From Roseicella aerolata (GTDB lineage: Bacteria; Pseudomonadota; Alphaproteobacteria; Acetobacterales; Acetobacteraceae), in NCBI RefSeq assembly GCF_020523605.1, contig NZ_JAJAQI010000026.1, positions 1 through 64,000 of the forward strand: DNA of 64,000 bases, written 5' to 3'. The translations under genes were made by a program, and so were the position numbers. Under the pieces are notes generated by a model, which saw only the letters and a program-made list of their open reading frames with translations, ran no database searches and was not told the origin of the DNA. The stretch's first letter is position 1. Every line of letters begins with the position of its first letter. Of the stretch, positions 1 to 8,433 are shown in pieces.

Positions 1-1
1 C

Positions 2-112
2 AGGACCGTCGGCACCCTCTGGGATACCATCGGCAGTCTCCTCGACCGCTTCAGTCCGAGCGAGTGCGCCGCCTACTTCCAACACTGCGGCTATGCACAG
101 TCAGGGCAATAA
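2..112 (+). mobile_element. IS630-family transposase, C-terminal end (partial)
   Basis: The first 36 codons of the window read as the tail of a transposase, ending in TAA. The segment SECAAYFQHCGYAQ resembles the conserved C-terminus of IS630-family DDE transposases (family form: ECANYFRHAGY). The catalytic domain lies upstream of the window, so integrity cannot be judged. The stop lies only four bases before the stop codon of the opposite-strand FAD oxidase, so the end of the element must lie at or inside that gene's 3' end. The family call rests on this short motif only. Confidence 0.7.
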
Positions 113-116
113 AGGT

Positions 117-1544
117 CTAGGGCAGCACCTTCCCCGGATTCATCAGCCCCTGCGGGTCCACCGCCGCCTTGATCCGGCGCATCAGCTCCAGCTCCGCCCC
201 GCCGCGCCAGCCCTCCATCATGTCGGTCTTGAGTCGCCCGATCCCGTGCTCGGCCGAGAAGCTGCCGCCGAGGTCGCGCACCACCTCGTTCACCGTCTCC
301 ATGATGTCGTGGCTGCGGGCCAGGAACGCCGCCGGGTCCATACCCACCGGCTGCTCCAGGTTCATGTGAATGTTGCCGTCGCCCAGATGCCCGAAGGGCA
401 CCGGCCGCACCCCGGGGATCAGGTGGCGGCAGGCCTCGGAGGCGCGGCGGATCAGCTCCGGCACCTTGGAGACGGGGACGGAGACGTCGTTCTTCACGCT
501 CGCCCCCTCGCGCTTCTGCGCCTCCGGATGCTCCTCCCGGATCCGCCAGATGGCGTGGCGCTGCGCCTCGCTCTCGCCGATCGTCGCGTCCAGCACCTCC
601 CCGGCCTCCAGCGCCTCCTCCAGCACCGCCTCGATCAGGGCGCGCAGCCCCGCCTCGGGGCGGGAGGAGGCGAGATCCACCAGCACGTAGTGGTCATGCC
701 CGGGCAGCGGCACCGTGCCGCCCTCGATATGCCGCGCGTAGAAGCCCACCCCCTCGCCCGACATGTATTCGAAGGCGCGCACCGCGCCCTCGTCCCGGTC
801 GCGGAAGCGGCGGAACAGGCCGAGCGCGGCATCCTCGTCCCGCACGGCGCAGAGGGCGACCTCCGTCTCCCGCGGGCGGGGGAAGAGGCGCAGCACGGCG
901 GCGGTGATGAAGCCGAGCGTCCCCTCGGCGCCGACGAAGAGGTGCCTGAGCGCGTAGCCGGTGTTGTCCTTGCGCAGCCGCCTGAGCCCGTTCCAGACCT
1001 GCCCGTCCGGCAGCACGACCTCGAGGCCCAGCATCAGCTCCCGCGCATTGCCGTAGCGGACGGTGGTGTTGCCGCCGGCATTGGTGGAGAGCACGCCGCC
1101 CACCGTCGCCGTCCCCTCGGCGCCGAGGGAGAGGGGGAAGAGGCAGCCGGCCGCGGCCGCCGCATCCTGCGCCGCCTTCAGCACCACCCCCGCCTCGGCC
1201 GTCATGGTCATATCGAGCGGGTCGATGTCCCGCACCCGGTTCAGCCGGGCAAGCGAGACCACCACCTGCCGCCCGCCCTCATCCGGCGTCGCGCCGCCGA
1301 CCATCGAGGTATTGCCGCCCTGCGGCACCAGCGGCGTGCCGGCGGCGGCGCAGAGTCTCACCGCCTCGGCCAGTTCCGCGACCGTGCCGGGGCGGACCAC
1401 GCAGGGCGTGCTGCCCCGGTAGAGGTTCCGCCAGTCGGACAGGTGCGGTTCCAGGTCGGCCGGGTCGGTCAGCAACCCGCGCGGGCCGAGCAGGGCATGG
1501 AGGCGGTCGAGCAGGGGGGACGGCAGAGGCTGGTCGTCGGGCAT
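117..1544 (-). CDS. FAD-binding oxidoreductase (D-2-hydroxyacid / D-2-hydroxyglutarate dehydrogenase-like, GlcD family)
   Basis: A 475-residue flavoprotein expected to oxidise a D-2-hydroxyacid (lactate, glycolate or 2-hydroxyglutarate) to the 2-oxo acid. An N-terminal FAD_binding_4 domain carries PQGGNTSMVGGATP near residue 75, the FAD pyrophosphate-binding loop. The C-terminal FAD-oxidase_C domain has FGHLGDGNIHMN, SAEHGIG and the usual ending LMNPGKVLP. The start at MPDDQ gives normal family length; the open frame runs 54 codons further upstream but that part looks non-coding. The gene is complete, although an IS630-type element ends just beyond its stop. The substrate cannot be fixed from sequence, but the PQGGNTSMVGG form is commonest in the D-2-hydroxyglutarate dehydrogenase-like branch. 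Confidence 0.9.
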   Translation of the reverse strand: MPDDQPLPSPLLDRLHALLGPRGLLTDPADLEPHLSDWRNLYRGSTPCVVRPGTVAELAEAVRLCAAAGTPLVPQGGNTSMVGGATPDEGGRQVVVSLARLNRVRDIDPLDMTMTAEAGVVLKAAQDAAAAAGCLFPLSLGAEGTATVGGVLSTNAGGNTTVRYGNARELMLGLEVVLPDGQVWNGLRRLRKDNTGYALRHLFVGAEGTLGFITAAVLRLFPRPRETEVALCAVRDEDAALGLFRRFRDRDEGAVRAFEYMSGEGVGFYARHIEGGTVPLPGHDHYVLVDLASSRPEAGLRALIEAVLEEALEAGEVLDATIGESEAQRHAIWRIREEHPEAQKREGASVKNDVSVPVSKVPELIRRASEACRHLIPGVRPVPFGHLGDGNIHMNLEQPVGMDPAAFLARSHDIMETVNEVVRDLGGSFSAEHGIGRLKTDMMEGWRGGAELELMRRIKAAVDPQGLMNPGKVLP

Positions 1545-1629
1545 GGCCGGACACTCCGCCGGAAGGGCGCGCCGGTCAATTGCGAAGGCCGCAGGGATGA
1601 CGCGCGGCGCGCTCCACCGCAGGCCGGCC

Positions 1630-1877
1630 ATGGTCGGTCGCGGGCCCTGGCCGCCGGTGGCGCTCGCCCTGTTGCTGGCCGTGCAGTGGCGGCAGCCTTC
1701 GCGCATGGGCTAGCGCCGCTCGCGGCCGGGGCCGACGGCCATGCGGTCGAGATCTGCACCGCCGATGGCCTGCAAACCACGGTGCTGGAGGAGGACGGGA
1801 AGCCGCCAGCCTTCGCGCCGCATTTCTATCCCGGCGAGGGGCGGAGCCGGTATCTCGGGACGCGGATCGCGTTCTGA
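1630..1877 (+). pseudogene. Small exported DUF2946-like protein, apparently frameshifted
   Basis: Two pieces of a plausible small exported protein lie in different frames. ATG at 1630 opens a signal-like stretch (PWPPVALALLLAVQW) that stops at TAG 1711-1713. From about 1690 another frame continues with AHGLAPLAAG and then VEICTADGLQTTVLEEDG, to TGA at 1875-1877. The VEICTADG segment resembles DUF2946-type periplasmic proteins, as in the intact gene at 52915. A one-base loss or two-base gain between about 1684 and 1705 would join the pieces. The C-terminus lacks the family's usual Cys/His pair, so the family call is tentative. A sequencing error is as likely as a real mutation. Confidence 0.4.
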
Positions 1878-1950
1878 CGGCGGGGCATCCGCGGGGCTGG
1901 ACCGCGCCCGCCGCGCGGCCTGCCCGGCGCGCCGCCGGCCCGGGCCATCC

Positions 1951-2628
1951 TCACAGCACGGTCTCCAGCCGGCCGAAGCGCACCGGGATCGAGCCCCGCA
2001 TGCGCCCGTGATCCGCGGCGTCCTTGTCGATGGCGATGAGCTGCTGCGCCTCGGCCGGCCCGAGCGGCATGACCAGGCGCCCGCCCGGCTTGAGCTGATC
2101 GAGCAGCGCGGGCGGCGGCTGCTCGGCCGAGGCGGTCACCAGGATCTTGTCGAAGGGCGCATGCTCCGCCCAGCCGCGGGAGCCGTCGCCGACGCGGATC
2201 CCGACCGTCGCATAGCCGAGCTGCTGCAGCCGTGCCTCGGCCTGGCTCGCCAGTTCCTCGACGATCTCGACGCTCCAGACCCGGTCCGCGAGCTCGGCCA
2301 GGACCGCCGCCTGGTAGCCGAGCCCGGTCCCGATCTCGAGCACCACGTCATCCGGCTCGGGCTCGAGCAGGTCCAGCATGAGCGCATTGATGAATGGCTG
2401 CGAGATGGTCTTGTCGAAGCCGATCGGCAGCGCCGTGTCCTGATAGGCGAGCGTGGCGAGTTGCGGCGGCACGAAGACGTGGCGCGGCACGCGCAGCATC
2501 GCCGCCAGCACCCGCCGGTCGAGCGTCGCATGGCCGAGCTCCTCGTCCAGCAGGTCGGCATGGATCTCGATCACCTCGACCATGTGCCGGCGCAGGGTGG
2601 CGAAATGCTTGTCGGTCATCGGCTTCAT
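1951..2628 (-). CDS. pcm: Protein-L-isoaspartate O-methyltransferase
   Basis: A 225-residue cytosolic SAM-dependent methyltransferase that methylates isoaspartyl residues in aged proteins and starts their repair. The family PCMT fold is clear. PRHVFVPP is followed by the substrate loop region (DTALPIGFDKTISQP) near residues 65-80, and motif I VVLEIGTGLGYQAAVLA near residues 95-110 binds SAM. The motif II/III region ends with LKPGGRLVMPLG. Length matches the family (about 210-225). A second in-frame Met lies three codons in (MTDKHF) and could be the true start. The gene stands alone; the next gene leftwards is on the opposite strand. Confidence 0.95.
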   Translation of the reverse strand: MKPMTDKHFATLRRHMVEVIEIHADLLDEELGHATLDRRVLAAMLRVPRHVFVPPQLATLAYQDTALPIGFDKTISQPFINALMLDLLEPEPDDVVLEIGTGLGYQAAVLAELADRVWSVEIVEELASQAEARLQQLGYATVGIRVGDGSRGWAEHAPFDKILVTASAEQPPPALLDQLKPGGRLVMPLGPAEAQQLIAIDKDAADHGRMRGSIPVRFGRLETVL

Positions 2629-3005
2629 GGCGGGCGGCCCTTCCTCCGGTCACGCCGTCTGCGGCCTCTCGCGCGCGCCGCCCTCCCCCTTTGCCATGGT
2701 GGGCGGAACCTGGCGGGTGGACGCCATCGGCGAGGCTGTCCGTGGCCTGCCCGGTCCGGGGCTTCAGGATGTCCGGCTCCGCCGGCATGGCGGCGACGGC
2801 CCTCCCCTCCGCGGGACGAGCCTTGCGCCGCGAGCCCTGCGCCGTCTGGCCGTCACGACAGCCTCGCCTTGGTCTGGGGAGGCCGCCCCTCCCTTGGCAA
2901 GGCCCATCACCCGAGCGTGCGGCCCCTGCCGGGCCGCGGGCCTGGCGTCCCGCCTCCGGATGGATGGCTCCCCGGCGGGTGCATCGCGCCTCTGCGCAAT
3001 CCGCG
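2629..3005. other. Intergenic gap without recognisable gene
   Basis: About 380 bases between pcm and the DUF2937 gene, both read leftwards. Open frames exist on both strands because of the high GC content, but none has a ribosome-binding site or a recognisable protein. No repeat or strong hairpin with a T-run was seen. It should hold the pcm promoter near its left edge. Confidence 0.5.
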
Positions 3006-3566
3006 CTACCTCGCCGGTCGGTGCGTCCCGGCCCGCCCCAGCCCGGCGAGAGTACCGGCCAGCGAGACGACCAGCTCCGCCAGGAAGGATCCCGCCACCA
3101 GCCCGACGAGGCCGTAGGTCACCGCCGCGGCGCTCAGGATCACCTGCGCCACATGGGTCTCGAGCGCGGTGCGCAGCACCGCCCGCTTGTCCCCCCGCGG
3201 GTCCTCGGCCAGGTCGAGCAGAGCGGTCACCGGCTGCAGCAGCGGCGGGTCGGCCCGAATGCGGTCATGGGCGGCGCGCAGGGCGCCTGCGCGCTCCACC
3301 GAGGCGGCCAGCGCCTGGGCATTCGCCGGCTCCACCCGCCGCAGCGCGGCGATGACCGCCTCGTCCGAGATGCCGGCATCGCGGTAGAATTGCCGGGCCG
3401 CGGCCTTCCGCTGCTCGATGTCGCGCCTGGCATCCTCGGCGATCTGCAGCAGCGCGGTGGCATAGCCATGGGCGATGGCCGGCACCTGCATGGCCGCGAG
3501 GGCAAGGGCGAGCGGCAGGATGAGCCGGAGCGCATCCGACAGCCAGCGCGCGACGAACCCCGCCAT
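3006..3566 (-). CDS. DUF2937 family membrane protein
   Basis: A 186-residue protein with an N-terminal membrane segment (about residues 12-32, LRLILPLALALAAMQVP). A long soluble, probably helical middle follows (FYRDAGISDEAVIAALRRVEP onward), then a C-terminal hydrophobic region (about 140-175). This helix-loop-helix layout matches DUF2937, a family of inner-membrane proteins of unknown function found in proteobacteria. It is flanked by pcm and the chromate transporter genes on the same strand with gaps of about 380 and 100 bases, so an operon is not obvious. No function can be assigned. Confidence 0.7.
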   Translation of the reverse strand: MAGFVARWLSDALRLILPLALALAAMQVPAIAHGYATALLQIAEDARRDIEQRKAAARQFYRDAGISDEAVIAALRRVEPANAQALAASVERAGALRAAHDRIRADPPLLQPVTALLDLAEDPRGDKRAVLRTALETHVAQVILSAAAVTYGLVGLVAGSFLAELVVSLAGTLAGLGRAGTHRPAR

Positions 3567-3666
3567 CCCTGCCTCCCGCCCTGCACCGGCCCAGCCCCGG
3601 CGCGGGAGGCAACGCGCGGGCGATCCGGCGTATCCGGATCGCGCGGCCGGAAGGCGCCCCGTGGCC

Positions 3667-4191
3667 TCAGCGCAGCAGCACGAGTCCCAGGATCCCCCCG
3701 CCCGCCAGCACCCACAGCGGGCTCCAGTTCGTCCGCCACACGAAGAGCGTGGAGGCCGCGACGACGATCAGCGGCAGCAGACCGAACTGGCTCGACGCCT
3801 CCGCCATCACCAGCCCCGCCGCCAGCAGCAGCCCGACCGCGATCGGCACCAGCCCGCCCTGCGCCGGCTTCAGCCAGGGCGCGCCGCGCAGTCGGTGCGT
3901 CAGCCCGGCGACACCCCAGGCCAGCACCGCCGCCGGCAGCAGCATGCCGAGCGTCGCCATCGCCATCCCACCCCAGGAGGCGATGCGCCAGCCCATGACG
4001 CTGGCGACCAGGATGTTCGGCCCGGGCGCCGCCTGCGCCAGGGCGTAGAGCTGGGCGAAGGTGGCGTCGTCCAGCCAGCCGCGCAGCTCGACGAGCTGGC
4101 GGTGCATCTCCGGCAGCACGGCGTTCGCCCCGCCGACCGCGACCAGGGACAGGATCGCGAAGGTCAGCAGGATCTGCAGCAGCAGGGTCAT
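3667..4191 (-). CDS. Chromate transporter, second half-protein (ChrA-type, short chain)
   Basis: A 174-residue polytopic membrane protein of the CHR family, which exports chromate in some bacteria. The conserved motif AQAAPGPNILVASVMGW lies near residues 52-68, followed by about four hydrophobic segments. It is half the size of classical ChrA. The other half is the gene immediately upstream, whose last four bases overlap this start (ATGA at 4188-4191), so the two are translationally coupled and probably form a heterodimer. Whether chromate or another anion is the real substrate is unknown. Confidence 0.88.
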   Translation of the reverse strand: MTLLLQILLTFAILSLVAVGGANAVLPEMHRQLVELRGWLDDATFAQLYALAQAAPGPNILVASVMGWRIASWGGMAMATLGMLLPAAVLAWGVAGLTHRLRGAPWLKPAQGGLVPIAVGLLLAAGLVMAEASSQFGLLPLIVVAASTLFVWRTNWSPLWVLAGGGILGLVLLR

Positions 4192-4823
4192 CGGGAGGCC
4201 GCCCCGTTCAGGATCAGCCCGGCCCGCCAGAGCGAGGCGAAGATGGAGAGCGGCGCCAGCGCCAGCACGATCAGCGGCAGGGGCAGCCGCAGCCAGGCGG
4301 CGGCAAAGGTGGCGAGCAGCAGGAGGACCAGCGCCTCCGGCGCCAGCTTCAGCTTCCCCGCCATCTTCATCGCGGTGCCGATCACCATGCCGGCCGCGGC
4401 GGCGGCGATGCCCGCCATGGCGGGCGCCACCTCCGGCAACTGGCCGTAGCGGTCATAGAGCAGGCAGAGAACGATCAGGATCAGCAGCGGTGCGCAGTAG
4501 ATCCCGGCCGTCGCCAGCAGCGCGCCGGCAAGGCCATGGAAGCGCCGCCCGATCATCACCGCCGCATTGCCGACATTGGGGCCGGGCAGCACCTGGCCGA
4601 GGCCGAGCACCTCGGCATATTCGCGCTCGGTCAGCCAGCGCCGCTCCTCGACGATGACGCGGCGCGCCCAGGCGGCGACCCCGCCGAAGCCGAAGAGGCC
4701 GATCTTGAGATAGCCGAGGAAGAGGTCGAGGCGGGTGGGAACAACGGTCGCTGGCGGCGCTTCGGGCAAGGCATGTCTCTCCGATCGGGCGCCATGCTCG
4801 CCGGAAATCGGGAAGGGGTCCAT
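4188..4823 (-). CDS. Chromate transporter, first half-protein (ChrA-type, short chain)
   Basis: An inner-membrane CHR-family half-transporter of about 211 residues from the chosen start (MDPFPISG). The conserved core begins at RLDLFLGYLKIGLFGFGG, then LGLGQVLPGPNVGNAAVMIG, matching the PGPN motif of the partner gene. The frame stays open another 52 codons upstream, but that stretch is proline- and arginine-rich and looks non-coding. No good Shine-Dalgarno sequence is visible at 4823, so the start is uncertain. The stop overlaps the partner's ATG. A cytochrome c gene begins about 210 bases away on the other strand. Confidence 0.88.
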   Translation of the reverse strand: MDPFPISGEHGARSERHALPEAPPATVVPTRLDLFLGYLKIGLFGFGGVAAWARRVIVEERRWLTEREYAEVLGLGQVLPGPNVGNAAVMIGRRFHGLAGALLATAGIYCAPLLILIVLCLLYDRYGQLPEVAPAMAGIAAAAAGMVIGTAMKMAGKLKLAPEALVLLLLATFAAAWLRLPLPLIVLALAPLSIFASLWRAGLILNGAASR

Positions 4824-5035
4824 CCGGGCCCGCCGCAACCCGTGTTCCCCGCGCGAACCGGCGGCCAGGGCGCTCCCGCGCGGCCGGTCCGGCCCCCCCA
4901 TGCCCTTCCGCGCGACAGCAGGCCCGCCCCCGGCCCCCCGGCGGCGCCAAGGAAGTGTTGGCGATTTGAGGCACGACACGGGGTCGATCGGCTTGCCAAG
5001 ATCAGGGCGTGCCGCCGGGCAGTGGGAGGTTTACC

Positions 5036-5416
5036 ATGAGCAATGCCGCCAGCCCTTGCACATCGCTGCCCGGAGCCCTGGGCCTTGCTCGATGGGTGGG
5101 TCCTGCGATCGGGATCGCGGCCCTTGTCCTGCTCGCGCTGCCCGCGCCGGCGCAGGCACAGCGGGCGACGGCCGCCGAGGGGCAGCGCCTGGCGGAGCGG
5201 TATTGCGCGCGGTGCCATGTGGTGCGTCCCGAGGGCGGCGCGGGATGGACCGATGCGCCCGCCTTCCGTGACCTGGCGCAGGACCCGCGCATCTCCCGGC
5301 CGTGGATGCGGCAATTCGTGACGAAGCTGCACCTGCACATGCTCGACACCGATCGCAGCCCGGCGGAGGCGGATGCGATCACTGCCTATCTGCTGAGCCT
5401 CCGCCGGCAGAACTGA
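5036..5416 (+). CDS. Small exported cytochrome c
   Basis: A 126-residue periplasmic c-type cytochrome. An N-terminal hydrophobic signal (GPAIGIAALVLLALPAPAQA) ends near residue 40. The single haem site CARCH lies near residue 60, and the helical tail has the usual W/Y-x-x-L ending (ITAYLLSLRRQN). The axial Met is probably within the KLHLHMLDTD region, but that is a guess. The ATG at 5036 has a GGGAGG-type ribosome site about six bases upstream; an earlier in-frame ATG at 5009 has none. It sits alone between the chromate transporter and a broken HdeD gene, so its redox partner is unknown. Confidence 0.85.
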   Translation: MSNAASPCTSLPGALGLARWVGPAIGIAALVLLALPAPAQAQRATAAEGQRLAERYCARCHVVRPEGGAGWTDAPAFRDLAQDPRISRPWMRQFVTKLHLHMLDTDRSPAEADAITAYLLSLRRQN

Positions 5417-5466
5417 CCGGACTACGCGTCATCCTGGCCGCCGGGGTCCCTCCCCGCCGGCTTCCG

Positions 5467-6063
5467 TCAGCCGCGCCCCATCGCCGGCCCGTGCGGGTCG
5501 TTGCGGATACGCCGCAGCCGCCAGCCGAGGCCGATCATCAGCGCGCCGGCCACCAGCGCCTCCAGCCCCACCAGCCAGACCAGCGCTAGCAGCCCCGGCC
5601 CCGGGTTCAGCACCAGCCAGGCGCCGAGGAAAACGGCGATGGCGCCGAACAGCCCCATCAGGATGCTGCCCAGCCGGAAGGCCATGACGATCCGGGTGAC
5701 GCCGATCGCGAGGCTCCAGAACCCGGTGACCAGCACCAGGGCCAGGGCCGAGAGGCCGGGGGCCAGCAGCACCACGAGGGCCGCCAGGATGGAGATGATG
5801 CCGTCCACCCAGAACCAGACCCCATGGCGCTCCGGCGGGCCCTTTACGGCCTGATAGAGGGTGGAGACGCCCTCGATCGCCATCCAGGCCGCGAGCACGC
5901 CGAGGATGAAGGCGAGGCCGGCCCCGGGCGCGGCGAAGGCCACCAGGCCGAAGAGGATCGCCACCACGCCGCGAAGCCCGAAGACTCACCAGCCCGCCGC
6001 CATCCGGCGGACCAGGGGGAAACGGCCTTCGAGGCTGGGCGGGTTGGCCGGGCTGGCGGACAT
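5467..6063 (-). pseudogene. HdeD-like DUF308 membrane protein with an in-frame TGA
   Basis: The frame from ATG 6063 (MSASPANPPSLEG) runs 25 codons to RMAAGW, meets TGA at 5986-5988, and continues in the same frame as VFGLRGVVAILFGLVAF through six hydrophobic segments to the stop at 5467. HdeD/DUF308 proteins have two adjacent aromatic residues at this point (typically WW), so TGG to TGA is the simplest explanation. Without the stop the protein would be 198 residues, the normal length. Alternatives are restart at GTG 5967 (about 166 residues, losing the N-terminal cytoplasmic part), stop readthrough, or a base-calling error. Family members are acid-stress membrane proteins of poorly defined activity. 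Confidence 0.75.
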
Positions 6064-6166
6064 GGTTGTGGCTCCCTCGGCTGCATCACCGGAACCAAGG
6101 CCGGGCGGCAGCGGCTGCGCCAGGCGGCGGGGATGACAATGCGAGGACCGGCGCCGCGATGGTGCC

Positions 6167-7420
6167 TCAGCCGCGCCCGAGGGGCAGGACACCCTGCACG
6201 CGCCGCTTGTCGTCCAGCATCCGCATGGCCGGCGTCACCGTCACCCCATGCAGGATGATCGAGATCAGGACGGTGAGGCCGAGCACCGCCCAGAGCTGCT
6301 CGGCCTCCCGGAAGGGCGCCTCGTTCAGCCCATAGGCCAGGTAGTAGAAGCAGCCGAGCCCGCGGATGCCGAAGAAGGCCACGGCCGCCCGTTCCGGCAG
6401 CGGCGCCGGCGCGCCGAGCAGGGAGAGCAGCCCGGCGGCCGGCCGCACCAGGAAGAGAAAGAGCAGCGCCGCCGCCACGCCCCACCAGTCGAGCGGCGCC
6501 AGCAGCCCGCCGGCCAGCGCGCCGCCGAACAGCACCAGGATCACCATCATCAGCAGCCGCTCGGTCTGCTCGGCGAAATCGTGCAGGCGGTCATGGTAGC
6601 GGTGCTGCCGCTCCGCCGCCCGCATGGCGACCGCGGCCACGAAGACGGCGAGGAAGCCGTAGCCATGGATCATCTCCGTCACGCCATAGGTGAGGAAGGT
6701 GACGCCGAGGGCGACGAAGCCATCCCCGGTGCGCGACAGCCGGGCGCGGTTCGGCACCCGGAAGCTGAGCCAGCCGAGCGCCGCGCCGATCGTCAGGCCG
6801 GCCCCGATCCCGGCCGACAGCTTCCATGCGACATCGATGGCGACCCATTCCCAGACCCAATCGCCCGCCAGCGCATCGTTCAGCGCCAGCGCGACGGCAA
6901 GGTTCACGAAGGGGAAGGCCAGCCCGTCATTCAGGCCGGCCTCGGCGGTCAGGGTGAAGCGGACCTCGTCCTCCTCGCCCGATTGCGGCGGTCCGACCTG
7001 CACATCGGCCGCCAGCACCGGATCGGTCGGGGCCAGCGCGGCGCCGAGCAGCACCGCCGCCGCCGCGCCGAGCCCGAGCAGCCAGTGGCCGAGCAGCGCG
7101 ATGCCGAGGATCGAGAGCGGCATGGCGAGGCCGAGCAGCCGCCAGGTCAGCGACCAGCTCCGCCAGCCGAAGGGCCGGTCCAGCTTGAGCCCGGCGCCGG
7201 TGAGGGCGACGATGACCACCAGCTCGGTCAGCCGCTCCGTCACCTCCGGATAGAGCAGCGGGTGCGGCGTATCGCCGGCCGAGAGGCCGAAGGCGGCGAA
7301 GCCGAAGGCGACACAGAACATCGGCAGCGAGAGCGGCAGCTCCTTCAGCGCCATGGGCAGCCAGGCAACGAGGAGGATCAGCGCACCGGTCCCCGCCAGC
7401 AGGGTGATGTAGGGATCCAT
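6167..7420 (-). CDS. Cation:proton antiporter (CPA1/NhaP type)
   Basis: A 417-residue inner-membrane antiporter, probably exchanging Na+ or K+ for H+. About 11-12 hydrophobic segments are visible. Conserved motifs are ALAPTDPVLAADVQVG (the TDP unwound helix) near residue 130 and EAGLNDGLAFPFVNLA near residue 160, which carries the Asn-Asp ion site of CPA1 proteins. The start at MDPYITLLAGTG gives the usual N-terminal helix; the longer open frame upstream is not protein-like. It is divergent from the response regulator with about 290 bases between them, which may hold control sites for both. Confidence 0.92.
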   Translation of the reverse strand: MDPYITLLAGTGALILLVAWLPMALKELPLSLPMFCVAFGFAAFGLSAGDTPHPLLYPEVTERLTELVVIVALTGAGLKLDRPFGWRSWSLTWRLLGLAMPLSILGIALLGHWLLGLGAAAAVLLGAALAPTDPVLAADVQVGPPQSGEEDEVRFTLTAEAGLNDGLAFPFVNLAVALALNDALAGDWVWEWVAIDVAWKLSAGIGAGLTIGAALGWLSFRVPNRARLSRTGDGFVALGVTFLTYGVTEMIHGYGFLAVFVAAVAMRAAERQHRYHDRLHDFAEQTERLLMMVILVLFGGALAGGLLAPLDWWGVAAALLFLFLVRPAAGLLSLLGAPAPLPERAAVAFFGIRGLGCFYYLAYGLNEAPFREAEQLWAVLGLTVLISIILHGVTVTPAMRMLDDKRRVQGVLPLGRG

Positions 7421-7618
7421 GCGTCGGGATGTGTCCGGTCGGATGAGGTGAGAGCCCAACGCGGTTAGGGCAGTCCGGTCGCTGCCGCGCGATTGCCGCT
7501 TTCCTGCCCTGGGATCTCCGCATCCCTCGCCGATACTTAAATTGTCTAAATGCTGTGAACACGGCTCGGCCCACAGCATCGTGTTCGCCCGGAGGCGCTT
7601 AGTGCTTTGGGCCGAACA

Positions 7619-7684
7619 TGATATCGCGTATTCAATCTCACCGGTTGAGCAGCTGCGCAAATTTTTACCGACTGCGCGATATCA
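7619..7684. promoter_or_regulatory. Inverted repeat upstream of the response regulator
   Basis: A perfect 10-base inverted repeat, TGATATCGCG (7619-7628) and CGCGATATCA (7675-7684), brackets 46 bases of unusually AT-rich sequence. It ends 29 bases before the response regulator ATG. Its position suits an operator or a 5'-UTR structure. No binding protein is known; autoregulation by the regulator is only a guess. Confidence 0.4.
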
Positions 7685-7713
7685 CCCCGAACTGCCCAAC
7701 GAAGGAGAGTTCC

Positions 7714-8433
7714 ATGACGCTGGCCCGCCCGATCCTGATCGTCGAGGATGATGCGACACTGCGCGCCACCCTGGCCGAACAGATCGCCCAGGACGGCGAA
7801 TTCGCCGCGGATGAGGCCTCCAGCGCCGCCGAGGCCGCGGCCAAGCTGGATGCGCCGGATGCCCGTTATGATGCCATCCTGCTCGATATCGGGCTGCCGG
7901 ACGGCGACGGGCGTGATTTCTGCGCGCGGCTGCGGCGCGAGGGCCGGAAGCTGCCGATCATCATGCTGACCGGCGCGGATGCCGAGACCGACGTGGTCCG
8001 CGGGCTGGAAGCCGGCGCGAACGATTACGTCGCCAAGCCCTTCCGCCTGTCGGAGCTGCTGGCCCGGCTGCGCGCCCAGCTCCGGGTCTTCGACAACTCC
8101 GAGGATGCGGTCTTCACCATCGGGCACTATCAGTTCCGCCCGAGCGCCCGGCTGCTGCTGGACCCGGCCAAGAACCGCAAGGTGCGGCTGACCGACAAGG
8201 AATGCCGGATCCTGAAATACCTGCTGCGCGCCAATGCCGCGCCGGTGAACCGTGCCACCCTGCTGGCCGATGTCTGGGGCTTCAACAGCGGCGTCACCAC
8301 CCATACGCTGGAGACCCATATCTACCGCCTGCGGCAGAAAATGGAGTCCGACCCGGCCAATCCGCAGCTTCTGCTGACCGATCGCGGTGCCTACCGGCTG
8401 GAGCCGCGGGCGGCGGAACGCCTCGCCGCCTGA
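7714..8433 (+). CDS. OmpR/PhoB-family response regulator (orphan)
   Basis: A 239-residue two-component response regulator. The receiver domain covers about residues 5-120: acidic pair in VEDD (12-13), phosphoacceptor Asp58 in LLDIGLPDGDG, the T in IIMLTGAD, and the Lys in YVAKPF. The C-terminal winged helix (about 135-235) has the recognition region TLETHIYRLRQKME and ends in LLTDRGAYRLEP. The ATG at 7714 is preceded by a strong GAAGGAGAG ribosome site. No histidine kinase gene is in the window, so its partner is encoded elsewhere. It is divergent from the cation antiporter, which could be a target; that is inference only. Confidence 0.95.
   Translation: MTLARPILIVEDDATLRATLAEQIAQDGEFAADEASSAAEAAAKLDAPDARYDAILLDIGLPDGDGRDFCARLRREGRKLPIIMLTGADAETDVVRGLEAGANDYVAKPFRLSELLARLRAQLRVFDNSEDAVFTIGHYQFRPSARLLLDPAKNRKVRLTDKECRILKYLLRANAAPVNRATLLADVWGFNSGVTTHTLETHIYRLRQKMESDPANPQLLLTDRGAYRLEPRAAERLAA

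Noticed and set aside
93-1877. Very long rightward open frame of 594 codons over the FAD oxidase
   Set aside because: It lies antisense to a clearly recognisable flavoprotein and has no conserved motif. High GC content keeps antisense frames open; only its last 60 or so codons look protein-like (treated as a separate broken gene).
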